DNA from: Roseiarcus sp963820795
GTDB lineage: Bacteria > Pseudomonadota > Alphaproteobacteria > Rhizobiales > Beijerinckiaceae
Assembly (NCBI GenBank): GCA_963820795.1
Contig: CAWGBJ010000009.1
Span: 62,001-126,000 of the forward strand
Reading direction: 5' to 3'
DNA length: 64,000 nt
Shown here in pieces: positions 18,471-27,713 of this stretch. Made by a program: the position numbers and the translations under genes. Each line of letters opens with the position of its first letter. Within the stretch, counting starts at the first letter, position 1. The notes below the pieces were generated by a model. That model saw nothing but the letters and a program-made list of their open reading frames with translations. It searched no databases and was not told the origin of the DNA.

Positions 18471-19597
18471 AATACCTCGACGAGTTTCGCGACAGCGCCA
18501 AGGCCAGCATTCTCGTGAAGGAAATCGAGGCGCTGGTCGCGACGATGGACATTCCGGCCGACCGGCCGCTCAACATCATGGAAGTCTGCGGCGGCCACAC
18601 CCATTCGATCTTTCGCTACGGCGTCGAGGGCATGCTGCCGAAACAGATCGAGCTGGTGCATGGGCCGGGATGCCCGGTCTGCGTCCTGCCCATGGGACGG
18701 GTCGACGATTGCGTCGCCATCGCCGAGCAGAAGAACGTGATCTTCACCACGTTTGGCGACGCCATGCGCGTGCCCGGCTCGAAGAAGAGCCTGCTGCAGG
18801 CCAAGGCCGACGGCGCCGACGTGCGCATGGTCTATTCGCCGATGGATGCGCTGGCGCTGGCGCGCGCCAATCCGGCCCGCGAAGTGGTGTTCTTCGGCCT
18901 CGGCTTCGAGACGACGATGCCGTCGACCGCGCTGACGATCCTGCAGGCCGAAAGCGACGGCGTGACCAACTTCTCGGTCTTCTGCAATCACATCACCATC
19001 GTCCCGACGATCAAGGCGATCCTCGACAGCCCCGATCTCAGGTTGGACGGCTTTCTCGGGCCCGGCCACGTCTCGATGGTGATCGGCACGGCGCCGTATG
19101 AGTTCATCGCCCGGTTCTATCGCAAGCCGATGGTCGTCGCCGGCTTCGAGCCGCTCGATATCCTGCAGTCGATCTGGATGGTCTTGCGGCAGATCAAGGA
19201 AGGGCGCGTCGAAATCGAGAATCAATATGCCCGCGTCGTTCCCGAGCGCGGCAACGCGCCGGCCCTGAGGGCGGTGGCGCGCGTTTATGAGTTGCGCGAA
19301 TTTTTCGAATGGCGGGGCCTCGGATCGATCGATCATTCCGGCGTCAGGTTGCGCGAAGAATATTCCCGCTTCGACGCTGAGCGGAAATTCGCCATACCCA
19401 ACGTCACGATCGCCGATCCCAAGTCCTGCCAGTGCGGCGAGGTGCTCAAGGGCGTGATCAAGCCGTGGCAGTGCAAGGTGTTCGGCTCGGCTTGCACGCC
19501 GGAGACGCCGCTCGGCGCGCTGATGGTGTCTTCGGAAGGCGCCTGCGCGGCCTATTATCAATATGGCGGCGTCAAGCAGCATGAGGCCGCCGAATGA
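18467..19597 (+). CDS. hypD: Hydrogenase maturation factor HypD (Fe-S protein)
   Basis: 376 residues from ATG 18467, overlapping the SIS-gene stop. HypD is the scaffold on which the Fe(CN)2CO group is built with HypC. Visible conserved parts: MEVCGGHTHSIFRYG, HGPGCPVCVLPMGRVD, the thiol-redox cysteines, GFETTMPSTAL, FCNHITIVP, GPGHVS, and the [4Fe-4S] cysteines near KSCQCGEVLKG and the C-terminal CTPETPLGALMVSSEG. Full length, no break. The open frame reaching back to 18374 overlaps the SIS gene and is not used. Confidence 0.96.
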   Translation: MKYLDEFRDSAKASILVKEIEALVATMDIPADRPLNIMEVCGGHTHSIFRYGVEGMLPKQIELVHGPGCPVCVLPMGRVDDCVAIAEQKNVIFTTFGDAMRVPGSKKSLLQAKADGADVRMVYSPMDALALARANPAREVVFFGLGFETTMPSTALTILQAESDGVTNFSVFCNHITIVPTIKAILDSPDLRLDGFLGPGHVSMVIGTAPYEFIARFYRKPMVVAGFEPLDILQSIWMVLRQIKEGRVEIENQYARVVPERGNAPALRAVARVYELREFFEWRGLGSIDHSGVRLREEYSRFDAERKFAIPNVTIADPKSCQCGEVLKGVIKPWQCKVFGSACTPETPLGALMVSSEGACAAYYQYGGVKQHEAAE

Positions 19598-20661
19598 ACG
19601 TCGCTCCGTTGATTCGCTCCCGGACTCTCGGCCGGGTCCACGTGCCGACGGTGACGCTGGCGCATGGGGGCGGCGGCAAGGCGATGAAGGATCTGATCGA
19701 CGACGTTTTCGTCCGGGCCTTCGACAATCCCGTGCTGGCGCCGCTCGAGGACCAGGCGCGTTTCGATCTCCGCGATCTCATGCTGCACGGCGACCGGCTC
19801 GCCTTCACGACCGATTCCTTCGTCGTCGATCCGCTCATTTTCCCAGGCGGCGACATCGGCAAGCTCGCTGTCTGCGGCACGATCAACGATCTGGCGGTCG
19901 GCGGGGCGAGGCCGCTTTACCTTGCCTGCGCGGCGATCGTGGAAGAAGGCGTGACCATCGATTTCATGCGGCAGATCGCGCGCTCGATGGCCGGAACGGC
20001 CGCCGAGGCGGGCGTCGAGATCGTCACCGGCGACACCAAGGTCGTCCACAAAGGGGCCTGCGACAAGCTGTTCCTCACGACGACGGGAATCGGCGTCATC
20101 CGCGAAGGCGTCAATCTCGGCGCCCATTTGGCGCGGGAAGGCGACGTCGTCCTGGTCAACGGGCTGCTCGGCGACCATGGCGCGGCGATCCTGTCGGCGC
20201 GCGGCGACATGGCGCTGTCGACGCCGGTCGAAAGCGACTGCGCGCCGCTCAACGGACTCATCGACGCGCTGATCGCAGCGGCCCCCGGCGTGCGCTTCCT
20301 GCGCGACGCGACGCGCGGCGGGCTTGCGACCGTGCTCAACGAAATTGCCGAGGCCTCTCAGGTCGCTATCGAGATTGACGAGAAGGCGACGCCGATCCGC
20401 GAGCAGGTGAAGGCGTTTTGCGAGATTCTCGGGCTCGATCCGCTCTATCTCGCCAACGAGGGCAAGGTCGTCGTGATCGCGCCGCCTGAAGAGGCGGAGA
20501 CGGCCCTCGCCGCGCTGCGCGCGCATCCGCTCGGCCAGCTCGCCGCGATTGTCGGGCGGGTTCAGCCGGGCGAGGCGGGACGGGTGACGATGCGCACGAC
20601 ATTCGGCGGGCGGCGTATTGTCGACATGCTCGTCGGCGAGCAATTGCCGCGGATCTGTTGA
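19594..20661 (+). CDS. hypE: Carbamoyl-dehydratase HypE
   Basis: 355 residues, starting in an ATGA overlap with hypD. HypE dehydrates the carbamoyl group received from HypF on its C-terminal cysteine to a thiocyanate. The required C-terminus PRIC is present. The PurM-like fold shows LAHGGGGKAMKDLI, TTDSFVVDPLIFPGGDIGKLAV and GTINDLAVGGARP, then VTGDTKVV and RDATRGGLATVLNE. All landmarks are present and the frame is intact. Confidence 0.97.
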   Translation: MNVAPLIRSRTLGRVHVPTVTLAHGGGGKAMKDLIDDVFVRAFDNPVLAPLEDQARFDLRDLMLHGDRLAFTTDSFVVDPLIFPGGDIGKLAVCGTINDLAVGGARPLYLACAAIVEEGVTIDFMRQIARSMAGTAAEAGVEIVTGDTKVVHKGACDKLFLTTTGIGVIREGVNLGAHLAREGDVVLVNGLLGDHGAAILSARGDMALSTPVESDCAPLNGLIDALIAAAPGVRFLRDATRGGLATVLNEIAEASQVAIEIDEKATPIREQVKAFCEILGLDPLYLANEGKVVVIAPPEEAETALAALRAHPLGQLAAIVGRVQPGEAGRVTMRTTFGGRRIVDMLVGEQLPRIC

Positions 20662-20669
20662 GGCCGGCG

Positions 20670-21008
20670 ATGCACGAACTCAGCATCACGCAGAATATCG
20701 TGGCGATCGTCGAGGAGGTCGCCAAGGGCCGGCGTGTGAGCCGCGTCACGCTGGAGGTCGGCAAGCTGTCGGGCGTCCTGAGCGAGGCCATCGCGTTCTG
20801 CTTCGACATGGTGACCGCGGGAACGGCGCTCGACGGCGCGACGCTCGAGATTCGCGAAATCGAGGGCCGCGTGCGCTGCGACTCCTGCGGCGCGGAATTC
20901 GCGACCGAAACGCTGTTTGCGCCCTGCGCCTGCGGCTCGTTCCGGTTGACGCGGCTCGAGGGCGAAGAGCTGAACGTCAAGTCGATGGAACTGATGGAGG
21001 CTGCCTGA
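20670..21008 (+). CDS. hypA: Hydrogenase nickel-insertion protein HypA
   Basis: 112 residues. The ATG at 20670 gives the conserved MHELSITQNIV start, whose His2 is the Ni ligand; the TTG at 20658 is ignored. The zinc site is CDSCG...CACGS (two cysteine pairs, about residues 71-90). HypA delivers nickel with HypB. It starts 8 bases after the hypE stop and its TGA overlaps the hypB ATG by one base. Confidence 0.95.
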   Translation: MHELSITQNIVAIVEEVAKGRRVSRVTLEVGKLSGVLSEAIAFCFDMVTAGTALDGATLEIREIEGRVRCDSCGAEFATETLFAPCACGSFRLTRLEGEELNVKSMELMEAA

Positions 21009-21904
21009 TGTGCGGACATTGCGGATGCGGCGAGGCCGACACGACAGTTCTCAACATGGAGACGGGGAAGGAAACGGTCATGCGACGCGACCTTCCCGGC
21101 CCGCACGACCACCCGCATGACGACCATCCGCATGATCATGAGGATGCGCACACCCATGGCCAGGACCACGATCACGGACGCCACGATCATCACGGCGACC
21201 ATCATCACCGCCACGGGGATGCGCCGCCCGCTGTCGCCGTGATCGAACTCGAGACCCGCATCCTCGCCAAGAACGATGCGCTGGCGCAGAAGAACCGCGC
21301 CTTTTTTAGGGGCAGGGAGATTCTGGCGCTCAATCTCGTGAGCTCGCCTGGCGCAGGCAAGACCTCGCTGCTCGAGCGGACGATCCGCGACCTCGGTCGC
21401 GACTTGCGCCTGTTCGTCATCGAGGGAGACCAGGCGACCGCCGTCGACGGCGAGCGCATCCGCGCCGCGGGGGCCCCGGCGGTGCAGGTGAACACCGGGT
21501 CGGGATGTCATCTGGAAGCCGACATGATCGCGCGAGGGCTGCAGGAACTGCGGCCTTCCGTCGGCTCCATCGTCATGATCGAGAATGTCGGCAACCTCGT
21601 CTGCCCGGCGCTTTTCGATCTCGGCGAGCGCACCAAGGCGGTGATTCTCTCGGTGACTGAAGGTGACGACAAGCCGCTGAAATATCCCCACATGTTCCGC
21701 GCCGCCGACCTCATGATCCTCAACAAGATCGACCTCTTGCCGCATGTCGATTTCGATGTGTCGCGCGCGATTGCCAACGCCACGCGCATCAATCCGGAGA
21801 TCGCCACGCTCAAGCTCTCCGCCCGCACCGGCGAGGGGCTGGACGCATGGTACGCCTGGCTGCGGCGGGAGGCCGCGGCTGTGGCAGGCGCGGTTTTCGG
21901 CTGA
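21008..21904 (+). CDS. hypB: Hydrogenase nickel GTPase HypB, histidine-rich
   Basis: 298 residues. The N-terminus MCGHCGCGE contains the CXXCGC high-affinity nickel site. Residues about 33-70 are extremely rich in His and Asp (roughly 22 His), a nickel-storage segment like that of rhizobial HypB. The SIMIBI GTPase domain has P-loop SSPGAGKTSLLE, EGDQATAVDG, NTGSGCHLEADM, NVGNLVCPA and NKIDLLP. It energises nickel insertion with HypA. Last gene of the operon, followed by a hairpin and T-tract. Confidence 0.97.
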   Translation: MCGHCGCGEADTTVLNMETGKETVMRRDLPGPHDHPHDDHPHDHEDAHTHGQDHDHGRHDHHGDHHHRHGDAPPAVAVIELETRILAKNDALAQKNRAFFRGREILALNLVSSPGAGKTSLLERTIRDLGRDLRLFVIEGDQATAVDGERIRAAGAPAVQVNTGSGCHLEADMIARGLQELRPSVGSIVMIENVGNLVCPALFDLGERTKAVILSVTEGDDKPLKYPHMFRAADLMILNKIDLLPHVDFDVSRAIANATRINPEIATLKLSARTGEGLDAWYAWLRREAAAVAGAVFG

Positions 21905-21909
21905 CGTAG

Positions 21910-21958
21910 CACCGCCGGCGCCTTCGCCGACGGCGGTGAGAGGCGGGTCTAATTTTTT
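21910..21958 (+). terminator. Probable terminator of the hyp operon
   Basis: Five bases after the hypB stop, CACCGCCG and CGGCGGTG (21910-21938) form a strong hairpin, with TTTTTT about 15 bases further on (21953-21958). The spacing between stem and T-tract is longer than ideal, but position and stability support termination. Confidence 0.55.
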
Positions 21959-22036
21959 GAGAGGCCCAGCCGGTTCGCGCGCTGGTGACGTCATCGGAAC
22001 GGAGCCGGCGGGATGCGCCGGGCCGAAGAACTCATG

Positions 22037-22684
22037 TCACTGGCGGTTTTGCGCCCAAGACACCGTGCAGTCGACAGCGCCGCACGGCTCGCCGTTGGCG
22101 GCGCGCTCGATGAATCTCGAGCTCTCATTGAGCAAAGCAAGATTGTTGATTGTGGTCGCGTTGCGCGGGCTCAGCCGCAGCGCCGCCTCGAACTTGCCAC
22201 GCGCATGTCCGAGGTCGCCGCGCAGCATGTAAGAGTAGCCCTCGTTATTGAGAACGGTCGCCGTGGCGCCGACGAGCCGGGTCGCCTGTGCGTAGGAGCG
22301 ATCGGCGAGATCGAATCTGCCCAGCCGGTCGTAGCTCGCAGCCAATCCGACCCAGGCCGTCGCGTCTTTGGGCGCCTTTTCGACGGCGTCCTGGAAATAA
22401 TGCTGCGCCAGCCCGTAATTACCCTCGTAGAAGCGCTGGATGCCGAGACGGACCGGTTCATCGGACGGGTAGTATTTAACGTCCTCCGGCCTCTGTCCGA
22501 CAGTCGGATTGGGCACGGGCGTCGGGGTCAGCGTTGGCAGGCAGCCGGTCATGCTCAAGCTCACAGCGATCGCCAGAGCCGACCGGATCAAGCGGTCCAA
22601 CCTCGGCGCGCCGGGACCAAGACTCTTCAACTTCGACGGAGACAACCCGTGGTGTTTCAGGCGGCTGGCCAAGGAAAACGGCAT
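22037..22684 (-). CDS. tadD: TadD-like TPR lipoprotein of the Flp pilus locus
   Basis: 215 residues from ATG 22684. A long N-terminal region leads to a lipobox LSMTGC (about residue 43-48), then TPR units: RFYEGNYGLAQHYFQDAVEKAP, AWVGLAASYDRLGRFDLADRSY and a third with GDLGHARGKFEAALRLSP. TadD proteins are outer-membrane pilotin-like TPR lipoproteins needed for Flp pilus assembly. It lies downstream of tadB-tadC on the same strand but separated by 366 bases containing a CtrA-type box, so it may have its own promoter. Confidence 0.85.
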   Translation of the reverse strand: MPFSLASRLKHHGLSPSKLKSLGPGAPRLDRLIRSALAIAVSLSMTGCLPTLTPTPVPNPTVGQRPEDVKYYPSDEPVRLGIQRFYEGNYGLAQHYFQDAVEKAPKDATAWVGLAASYDRLGRFDLADRSYAQATRLVGATATVLNNEGYSYMLRGDLGHARGKFEAALRLSPRNATTINNLALLNESSRFIERAANGEPCGAVDCTVSWAQNRQ

Positions 22685-23050
22685 GTCTCGGGACGCCTCA
22701 GGTTGAACAAGCTCTGGCTTTCGCCGGCGTTCGAGCGTGCGATGCAAACGGCAATTTGCGGTCCCACTCGTTATCCCGGCGGACGCAACGCACAAAAGCA
22801 GGATTACAAGAACTGGCTGTGGAGCGGGCGTTGACCGTTTCGCCTGAACTCGCTCCGCAACTTTCGGCCTTGATGTGGTGTAAAAAGTTAAGGCGACCTT
22901 GGTTAACCGGAGGTTAAATTAATTGTACTCCGGAGTTGAAATTGCGAAGGGCGGCTCCGCCAAGCGTCGATAGAGCCCGCTCGGCAGTGTACTCCCTCGA
23001 ATTAGCCACGCACGGTTACGTAACGTAATTTTGCAATCGTAAATAATACT
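22685..23050. promoter_or_regulatory. AT-rich spacer between tadC and tadD
   Basis: A stretch of about 366 bases with no gene and clearly lower GC content than its surroundings from about 22880 on. It includes the TTAA-N7-TTAA box at 22903-22917, the palindrome ACTCCGGAGT near 22926 and GTTACGTAAC near 23014. It probably carries the tadD promoter and the end of the tadABC transcript. Confidence 0.45.
22903..22917. promoter_or_regulatory. CtrA-type binding box TTAACCGGAGGTTAA
   Basis: TTAA-CCGGAGG-TTAA matches the full CtrA consensus TTAA-N7-TTAA exactly; a further TTAA lies 11 bases to the left and another one base to the right. CtrA is the alphaproteobacterial cell-cycle regulator known to control pilus genes in Caulobacter. 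The box is 219 bases upstream of the tadD start. The match is by consensus only. Confidence 0.45.
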
Positions 23051-23959
23051 TCAGCTATGCATAACTTTTATCAGTTTGAGCATGACAGGCAACATAACAA
23101 TCATCAAGATCACCGGAAAAATCCCGAAGGCCATCGGCATGACAATCTTTACCGGCAGCTCGTTTGCCTTCTTTTCCGCCATCAACATTCTTTTTGTGCG
23201 CATCATTTCACTGTAGACACGCAAGGACGTCGCAATGTCGCCGCCCAGTTCGACCGACTGTCGCAGCATGGCGACCAGGGACGCCGCCTCGTCCAAGCTG
23301 ATTCGGTCCGCCAGCAAGCTCAGCGCCTCGACGGTGCTTCGTCCGGCGCGCATCTCGGTCTCCATCAGTTCGATGTTGCGCGCGAATGCCGGACACCGTC
23401 TGAAAATGTGGTCCCGCATCTTGGTGAAAGACGCCTCGACGCTGAGGCCCGCCGAGACGCAAACCGTCAGCAAATCCAGAACGTCGGGAAAAATCAGCCG
23501 GTATTCCTTGACGAGCTTGCTTTGCCGCCGGGAAAGATAGGCGTCTGGCCCCAAGACGCCGACGGCGGCGGCGACCGAGACCGCAACCGTGACCAGAATC
23601 GACGAAAGATCCGGAGCAAACGCCTTGCATGCGACAAACACAAGGCCGGGCAACCCGACCACCGCGCAGAAGCGCGCGAAAACGTAGTACCGGATCGCCA
23701 AGGGAGAGAAAAAGCCCGCCCGCAGCAGCTGACGCTTCAGCTTTCGCTTGAGCGCGGTGTCAATCCCGTAGCGCTCCTCGGTGAAGTGCTCTGTAACAGC
23801 GGCGCCGAAAGTCCAGCCGCTGCCCTCTGGGCCACCAACGCTGGCCGGCAGTCTCCTGCGAACCCGCCTGTGTGATTCAAAGTATTGCCCGGAGACGAAC
23901 ACGACCGCCGCCACCGCGGTGAAGGCCGTCGAGATGATCAAGACAATTTGCACGTCCAT
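23051..23959 (-). CDS. tadC: Tad inner-membrane platform protein TadC
   Basis: 302 residues with a T2SSF (GspF) domain. N-terminal membrane segment (VLIISTAFTAVAAVVFVSG), two middle hydrophobic segments, the conserved FPDVLDLLTVCVSAGLSVEASF, then LRQSVELGGDIATSLRVYSEMMR and ANELPVKIVMPMAFGIFPVIL at the C-terminus. Together with TadB it forms the motor platform of the Flp pilus. It starts 10 bases after the tadB stop. Confidence 0.94.
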   Translation of the reverse strand: MDVQIVLIISTAFTAVAAVVFVSGQYFESHRRVRRRLPASVGGPEGSGWTFGAAVTEHFTEERYGIDTALKRKLKRQLLRAGFFSPLAIRYYVFARFCAVVGLPGLVFVACKAFAPDLSSILVTVAVSVAAAVGVLGPDAYLSRRQSKLVKEYRLIFPDVLDLLTVCVSAGLSVEASFTKMRDHIFRRCPAFARNIELMETEMRAGRSTVEALSLLADRISLDEAASLVAMLRQSVELGGDIATSLRVYSEMMRTKRMLMAEKKANELPVKIVMPMAFGIFPVILMIVMLPVMLKLIKVMHS

Positions 23960-23969
23960 GGTCGAAAGC

Positions 23970-24899
23970 CTAAACCTTGAAGTTAACCATGCGATAGATG
24001 ACGAAGTTTGACAGGAGTATGGAAGAAATTCCGTAGACCAGCGCAGGCACGAGCGCTGCGCTTGTCTTCACCTCCTCAAAATAGTTTTGGGAAATCAGCT
24101 GCACCGCGCCAAAGAGGACGAACGGCATGGCGGTCAGGAACCAGGCGGACATGCGCCCCTCGGCGCTCAGCGCTTTGACCTTCAGCCGCAAGTTCACCCG
24201 GTCACGCATCAGGGTCGCCAGTCTCGACAGCACGTCGGCGAGATTGCCGCCGGTCTGCGCCTGGACGCTCACCGCGATCACCAGAAAGAGCAGATCGTCC
24301 TGGCCGACCCGGCGATAAAGATTGGATAGAGCGGTGATGATGTCCTGGCCGTAGGTCATCTCGTCCAGCGTCGTTCCGAACTCGTAGGCGATCGGATCGA
24401 GCATTTCCCGCGCGACGAGTTCGATCGACGATGTGAAGGGGTGTCCGACCCGCAAGGCTCGCACGATGATTTCCAGGGCGTCGGGAAGCTGCGCGCCAAA
24501 CCGATCGATCCGCCGGCGCCGCGCTCGCATAAGATAGAGGCCGACAAGAGCCGGCGCCCCGATCAGGGCCGCGGCGGCGCTCAACCACAATTGCGGCCCA
24601 AACCAGGCGATCGGCGCGGCGATCACCGCCGCCGTGACGGCGGTCCAAACGACAAGCGCAAGCTTGGAGACCTTCAGGCCGGTCTGCACGAGAAAGTCGC
24701 TCATTGCCGACTGGTTCAGCACGGACATTCCGCGCCCCTGAAGCAGAACGTCGGCGACCTCGCTCTTGGCTTTCTCGCTCAGGCTCAGACGCCGCCTGAT
24801 CGCCTTCTTATTGGTCCGCAAATCGTAAGCGAGCCAGAACGAGCCTTCGATGGCGAAGATGGCAGCGGCGAAAACCAGGCCGTAGACGAGCCAAAGCAT
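23970..24899 (-). CDS. tadB: Tad inner-membrane platform protein TadB
   Basis: 309 residues, T2SSF domain: QLPDALEIIVRALRVGHPFTSSIE, then FLVIAVSVQAQTGGNLADVLSRLATLMRDR, and two C-terminal hydrophobic helices. An N-terminal membrane helix and a central pair of helices complete the usual TadB layout. It begins 9 bases after the tadA stop, so tadA-tadB-tadC form one tight unit. Confidence 0.95.
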   Translation of the reverse strand: MLWLVYGLVFAAAIFAIEGSFWLAYDLRTNKKAIRRRLSLSEKAKSEVADVLLQGRGMSVLNQSAMSDFLVQTGLKVSKLALVVWTAVTAAVIAAPIAWFGPQLWLSAAAALIGAPALVGLYLMRARRRRIDRFGAQLPDALEIIVRALRVGHPFTSSIELVAREMLDPIAYEFGTTLDEMTYGQDIITALSNLYRRVGQDDLLFLVIAVSVQAQTGGNLADVLSRLATLMRDRVNLRLKVKALSAEGRMSAWFLTAMPFVLFGAVQLISQNYFEEVKTSAALVPALVYGISSILLSNFVIYRMVNFKV

Positions 24900-24908
24900 C
24901 TGCCGCCC

Positions 24909-26309
24909 TTACAAGCTTGTCGCCGGATCGAAGTACAGCGCCGGCACCTCGATCCCGTAGGCTTTCAGATTGGTGAGGAACTGGGGACGGATGCCCGTCG
25001 CCTTGAAACTTCCATGCAGCTTGCCGTCCTTGTCGGTGTGGCCTTTCACGAACTTGAAAATCTCGTGCATCTGGATGATCTCGCCTTCCATCCCCGTGAT
25101 CTCGCTGACGCTGGTGACCCGGCGCGCGCCATCCGGGAATCGCTGGACCTGGATGACGAGCGTGAGCGCGGAGGCGATCTGGCTGCGGATGGCGGCCAAA
25201 GTCATCGGCATTCCGGCCATGCCCACCATATTCTCGAGCCGTTTCATCGCCTCGCGCGGCGAATTGGCATGGATCGTCGTCATGGATCCTTCGTGACCGG
25301 TGTTCATGGCCTGAAGCATGTCGAACGCCTCCTCGCCGCGGCATTCGCCGATGATGATCCGGTCGGGCCGCATGCGAAGCGCGTTCTTGACGAGGTCCCG
25401 CTGCCGAATCTCGCCTTTGCCCTCGATGTTGGCGGGCCGCGTCTCCATGCGGCCGACGTGCGGCTGCTGCAGTTGAAGCTCGGCCGCGTCCTCGATCGTG
25501 ATGAGGCGCTCGTTGTTGGGAATGTAATTCGAGAGACCGTTGAGCATCGTCGTCTTGCCGCTGCCGGTGCCTCCCGAGATGATGGCGGACACCTTGCCGG
25601 TGACCGCTGCGGCGAGGACCTCCACCATTCCCGGGCGCAAAGCGCCGACTTCCACAAGCCGCTCCATGTTGAACGGGCGCTTCGAGAACTTGCGGATCGA
25701 CACCAGCGGCCCGTCGACGGCGATCGGCCGCACCGCGATGTTGACGCGGGAACCGTCCGGCAGCCGCGCGTCGACCATGGGCGAGGACTCATCGACCCGC
25801 CGGCCGACGGCGGAGACGATCCTGTTGATGATGCGCAGAAGATGCAATTCGTCGCGGAAATAGATCTTCGTCTCCTGGAGCCGGCCGGCCCGTTCGACGA
25901 AGCAGCGCTTGTGCGAGTTGATCAGGATGTCCGAGATCGTCGGATCCTTCAGCAACGGCTCGATCGGTCCGTAGCCGGTCATTTCGTCGATGATTTCGTT
26001 GGAGAAGAGGTCGAGCTCCTTCTGATTGAGCGACAGACTTTCGCTGCGCGCGTAGTTCCCGACATAGATGCGGACCTGCCTGGACAATTCGTCAGGCGGC
26101 AGTTTGTCGAGCGCCGCGAGGTTGAACTCGTCGATGATCTTCTCGTGCAGCTTGAGCTTGACCTCGATGAGATTGGGACGGCGCGAAACCAGTTCGGCAT
26201 AGACGTCTTCCGTCCGCGGCTGCGGCGCCTCTTCGACAGCCAGCGGCGCAGAAGTCTGCGGCGCAGAATTCTCCGGCGCAGGCGCATTCTTGCTCGCGAA
26301 AAAACCCAT
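24909..26309 (-). CDS. cpaF: Tad pilus secretion ATPase CpaF/TadA
   Basis: 466 residues, ATG 26309. A type II/IV secretion ATPase: Walker A SGGTGSGKTTMLNGLS, Walker B region RPDRIIIGECRGEEAFDML, and the His box TGHEGSMTTIHANSPREA. The N-terminal 70 residues are Ala/Pro-rich and acidic. It powers both extension and retraction of Flp pili. About 175 bases separate it from the cpaE stop. Confidence 0.97.
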   Translation of the reverse strand: MGFFASKNAPAPENSAPQTSAPLAVEEAPQPRTEDVYAELVSRRPNLIEVKLKLHEKIIDEFNLAALDKLPPDELSRQVRIYVGNYARSESLSLNQKELDLFSNEIIDEMTGYGPIEPLLKDPTISDILINSHKRCFVERAGRLQETKIYFRDELHLLRIINRIVSAVGRRVDESSPMVDARLPDGSRVNIAVRPIAVDGPLVSIRKFSKRPFNMERLVEVGALRPGMVEVLAAAVTGKVSAIISGGTGSGKTTMLNGLSNYIPNNERLITIEDAAELQLQQPHVGRMETRPANIEGKGEIRQRDLVKNALRMRPDRIIIGECRGEEAFDMLQAMNTGHEGSMTTIHANSPREAMKRLENMVGMAGMPMTLAAIRSQIASALTLVIQVQRFPDGARRVTSVSEITGMEGEIIQMHEIFKFVKGHTDKDGKLHGSFKATGIRPQFLTNLKAYGIEVPALYFDPATSL

Positions 26310-26484
26310 GTCGTCACCCTTCGGCGTCAGCCTCGGATCGCCACAATGATCCAGAAATGCGAGCCGGTCGGTTAAGGACGCGGCCCGCGCTAGACAGCAA
26401 TCGATTCAGGGTTAAGGTTCGCGCCTGCGCGTCTGTCGAATTCGAATCATTCGCCCGACCAGGCGACGAAGGCGATCGCCGGCA

Positions 26485-27643
26485 TCAGGGTCGCGCCGCC
26501 TGAGCGGGTTTGAGGGCCATGCAAAAGTCGGCGATGCCCGCGATGTCCTTGACCATCTTTTCGGACGGATAGGCGAGCGTCATCGAGGCGCCCGCGTTGA
26601 CGCATTCGACTGCCGCTTTGGAGTCCCTGACGAAAATCGTTTTTTCGCTGCCGAGGATCCGGGTCACGTGATCCGCCCTCGCCAGGCCGCCAAAGGGCCG
26701 GAACTCGCAACGGTTGACGATGACGCGAAGGTCGGCGCCGATGCCGCCTTCGGCGCGGATCGCGCTCAGGGTCTCTGCGGTCCGCGTCAGACCGGGGATG
26801 GTGTTCAAACCGGTGACGAGAACGCCTTCCGACGCCGCCAGCAGCGGAACCGTCCATTCATGAGCCCCGAGCGGCAGATCGACGAGGATGTAGGCGTAGC
26901 GGTGCGCCATGCGGTCGAACAGCGCCGACAGGGCGTCGACGCTGAGACGGCGGACGCCGAGAGGATTGCGCGGCGCGGCGAAGACATCGAGGCCGCTTTG
27001 GTGGCGGCTGGCGAAGACCTCGAGCAGCTGCTCGTCGAGCCGCTCCGGCGCCTCGATGATCTCCTCGACCTGAACCTTGGGCGCGATGTCCAGATAATCG
27101 CAGACGTGGCTCGACTGCAGATCGAGGTCGACCAGCGCGATCCTGCATCTCCTTGTCGGCCTTGCGCTTGATGAGCTGCACCGCGGTTTCCATCGACAAG
27201 GTCGAATTGCCGACCCCGCCGGCGCTGGGAACGAACGACACGACGACAGGCCGCTGCGAGGCGACGGCGACCGTCGGCGTCGCATCGACCTTGCGAAGGA
27301 TGTCGAGGGCTTCCCGCGGCAGCCCGCTCTCGGCCGCCCAGTCGGCGTTGCCGAACTGAATGAGATGCTTGTAATCGCGGGCGGAGATGTCGTCGCTGAC
27401 GACGAGGAAGAACACGGTTCTGTGCCGGCTGATCACCCCGTCGGCCAGCGCCGCCAGATCCTGCTTGTCGGCCGAGCCCGCCACCAGAATGACGAAAGCC
27501 CGGCCGCCGCTCTTGAACGACGACTTGCCGATGTCCTCGACGCTGCCGATCCGCTTGAGCCCGGGAATGGCGGGTTCGAGCAGCCTCTCGACAGCGTCGA
27601 GCGCTTCGCCGGACTGGCCGGCGTTCAGAATATATACGGACAT
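26485..27643 (-). CDS. cpaE: CpaE/TadZ pilus localisation ATPase (one frameshift)
   Basis: A MinD/ParA-like polar localisation protein of the Tad locus. The N-terminal part from ATG 27643 is an atypical receiver domain (VFFLVVSDDISARDYKHLIQ). The P-loop segment reads PSAGGVGNSTL, with Asn in place of the signature Lys, as in other atypical TadZ proteins. The reading frame breaks near 27141 (one extra G after KEMQ) and resumes as IALVDLDLQSSHVCDYL with the conserved DLPLGAHEW and VNRCEFRPFGG later. Repaired length is about 386 residues. Located directly upstream of cpaF. Confidence 0.88.
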
Positions 27644-27713
27644 CCCCCGTCTCCGCCGCCTACCCGTTCAGGGCTCTGTCCGCCTCGCATCGCCAAAGAG
27701 AAGCATGGCCAGC

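Noticed and set aside
18374..19597. An upstream extension of hypD to 18374
   Set aside because: It would overlap the SIS gene by almost 100 bases; ATG 18467 gives the normal HypD start.
21110..21220. A repetitive CAT/CAC-rich block that looked like a tandem repeat
   Set aside because: It encodes the histidine-rich nickel-binding segment of HypB, in frame; not a separate repeat.
24441..26375. A 644-codon plus-strand frame
   Set aside because: Antisense to cpaF and tadB; no recognisable domain.
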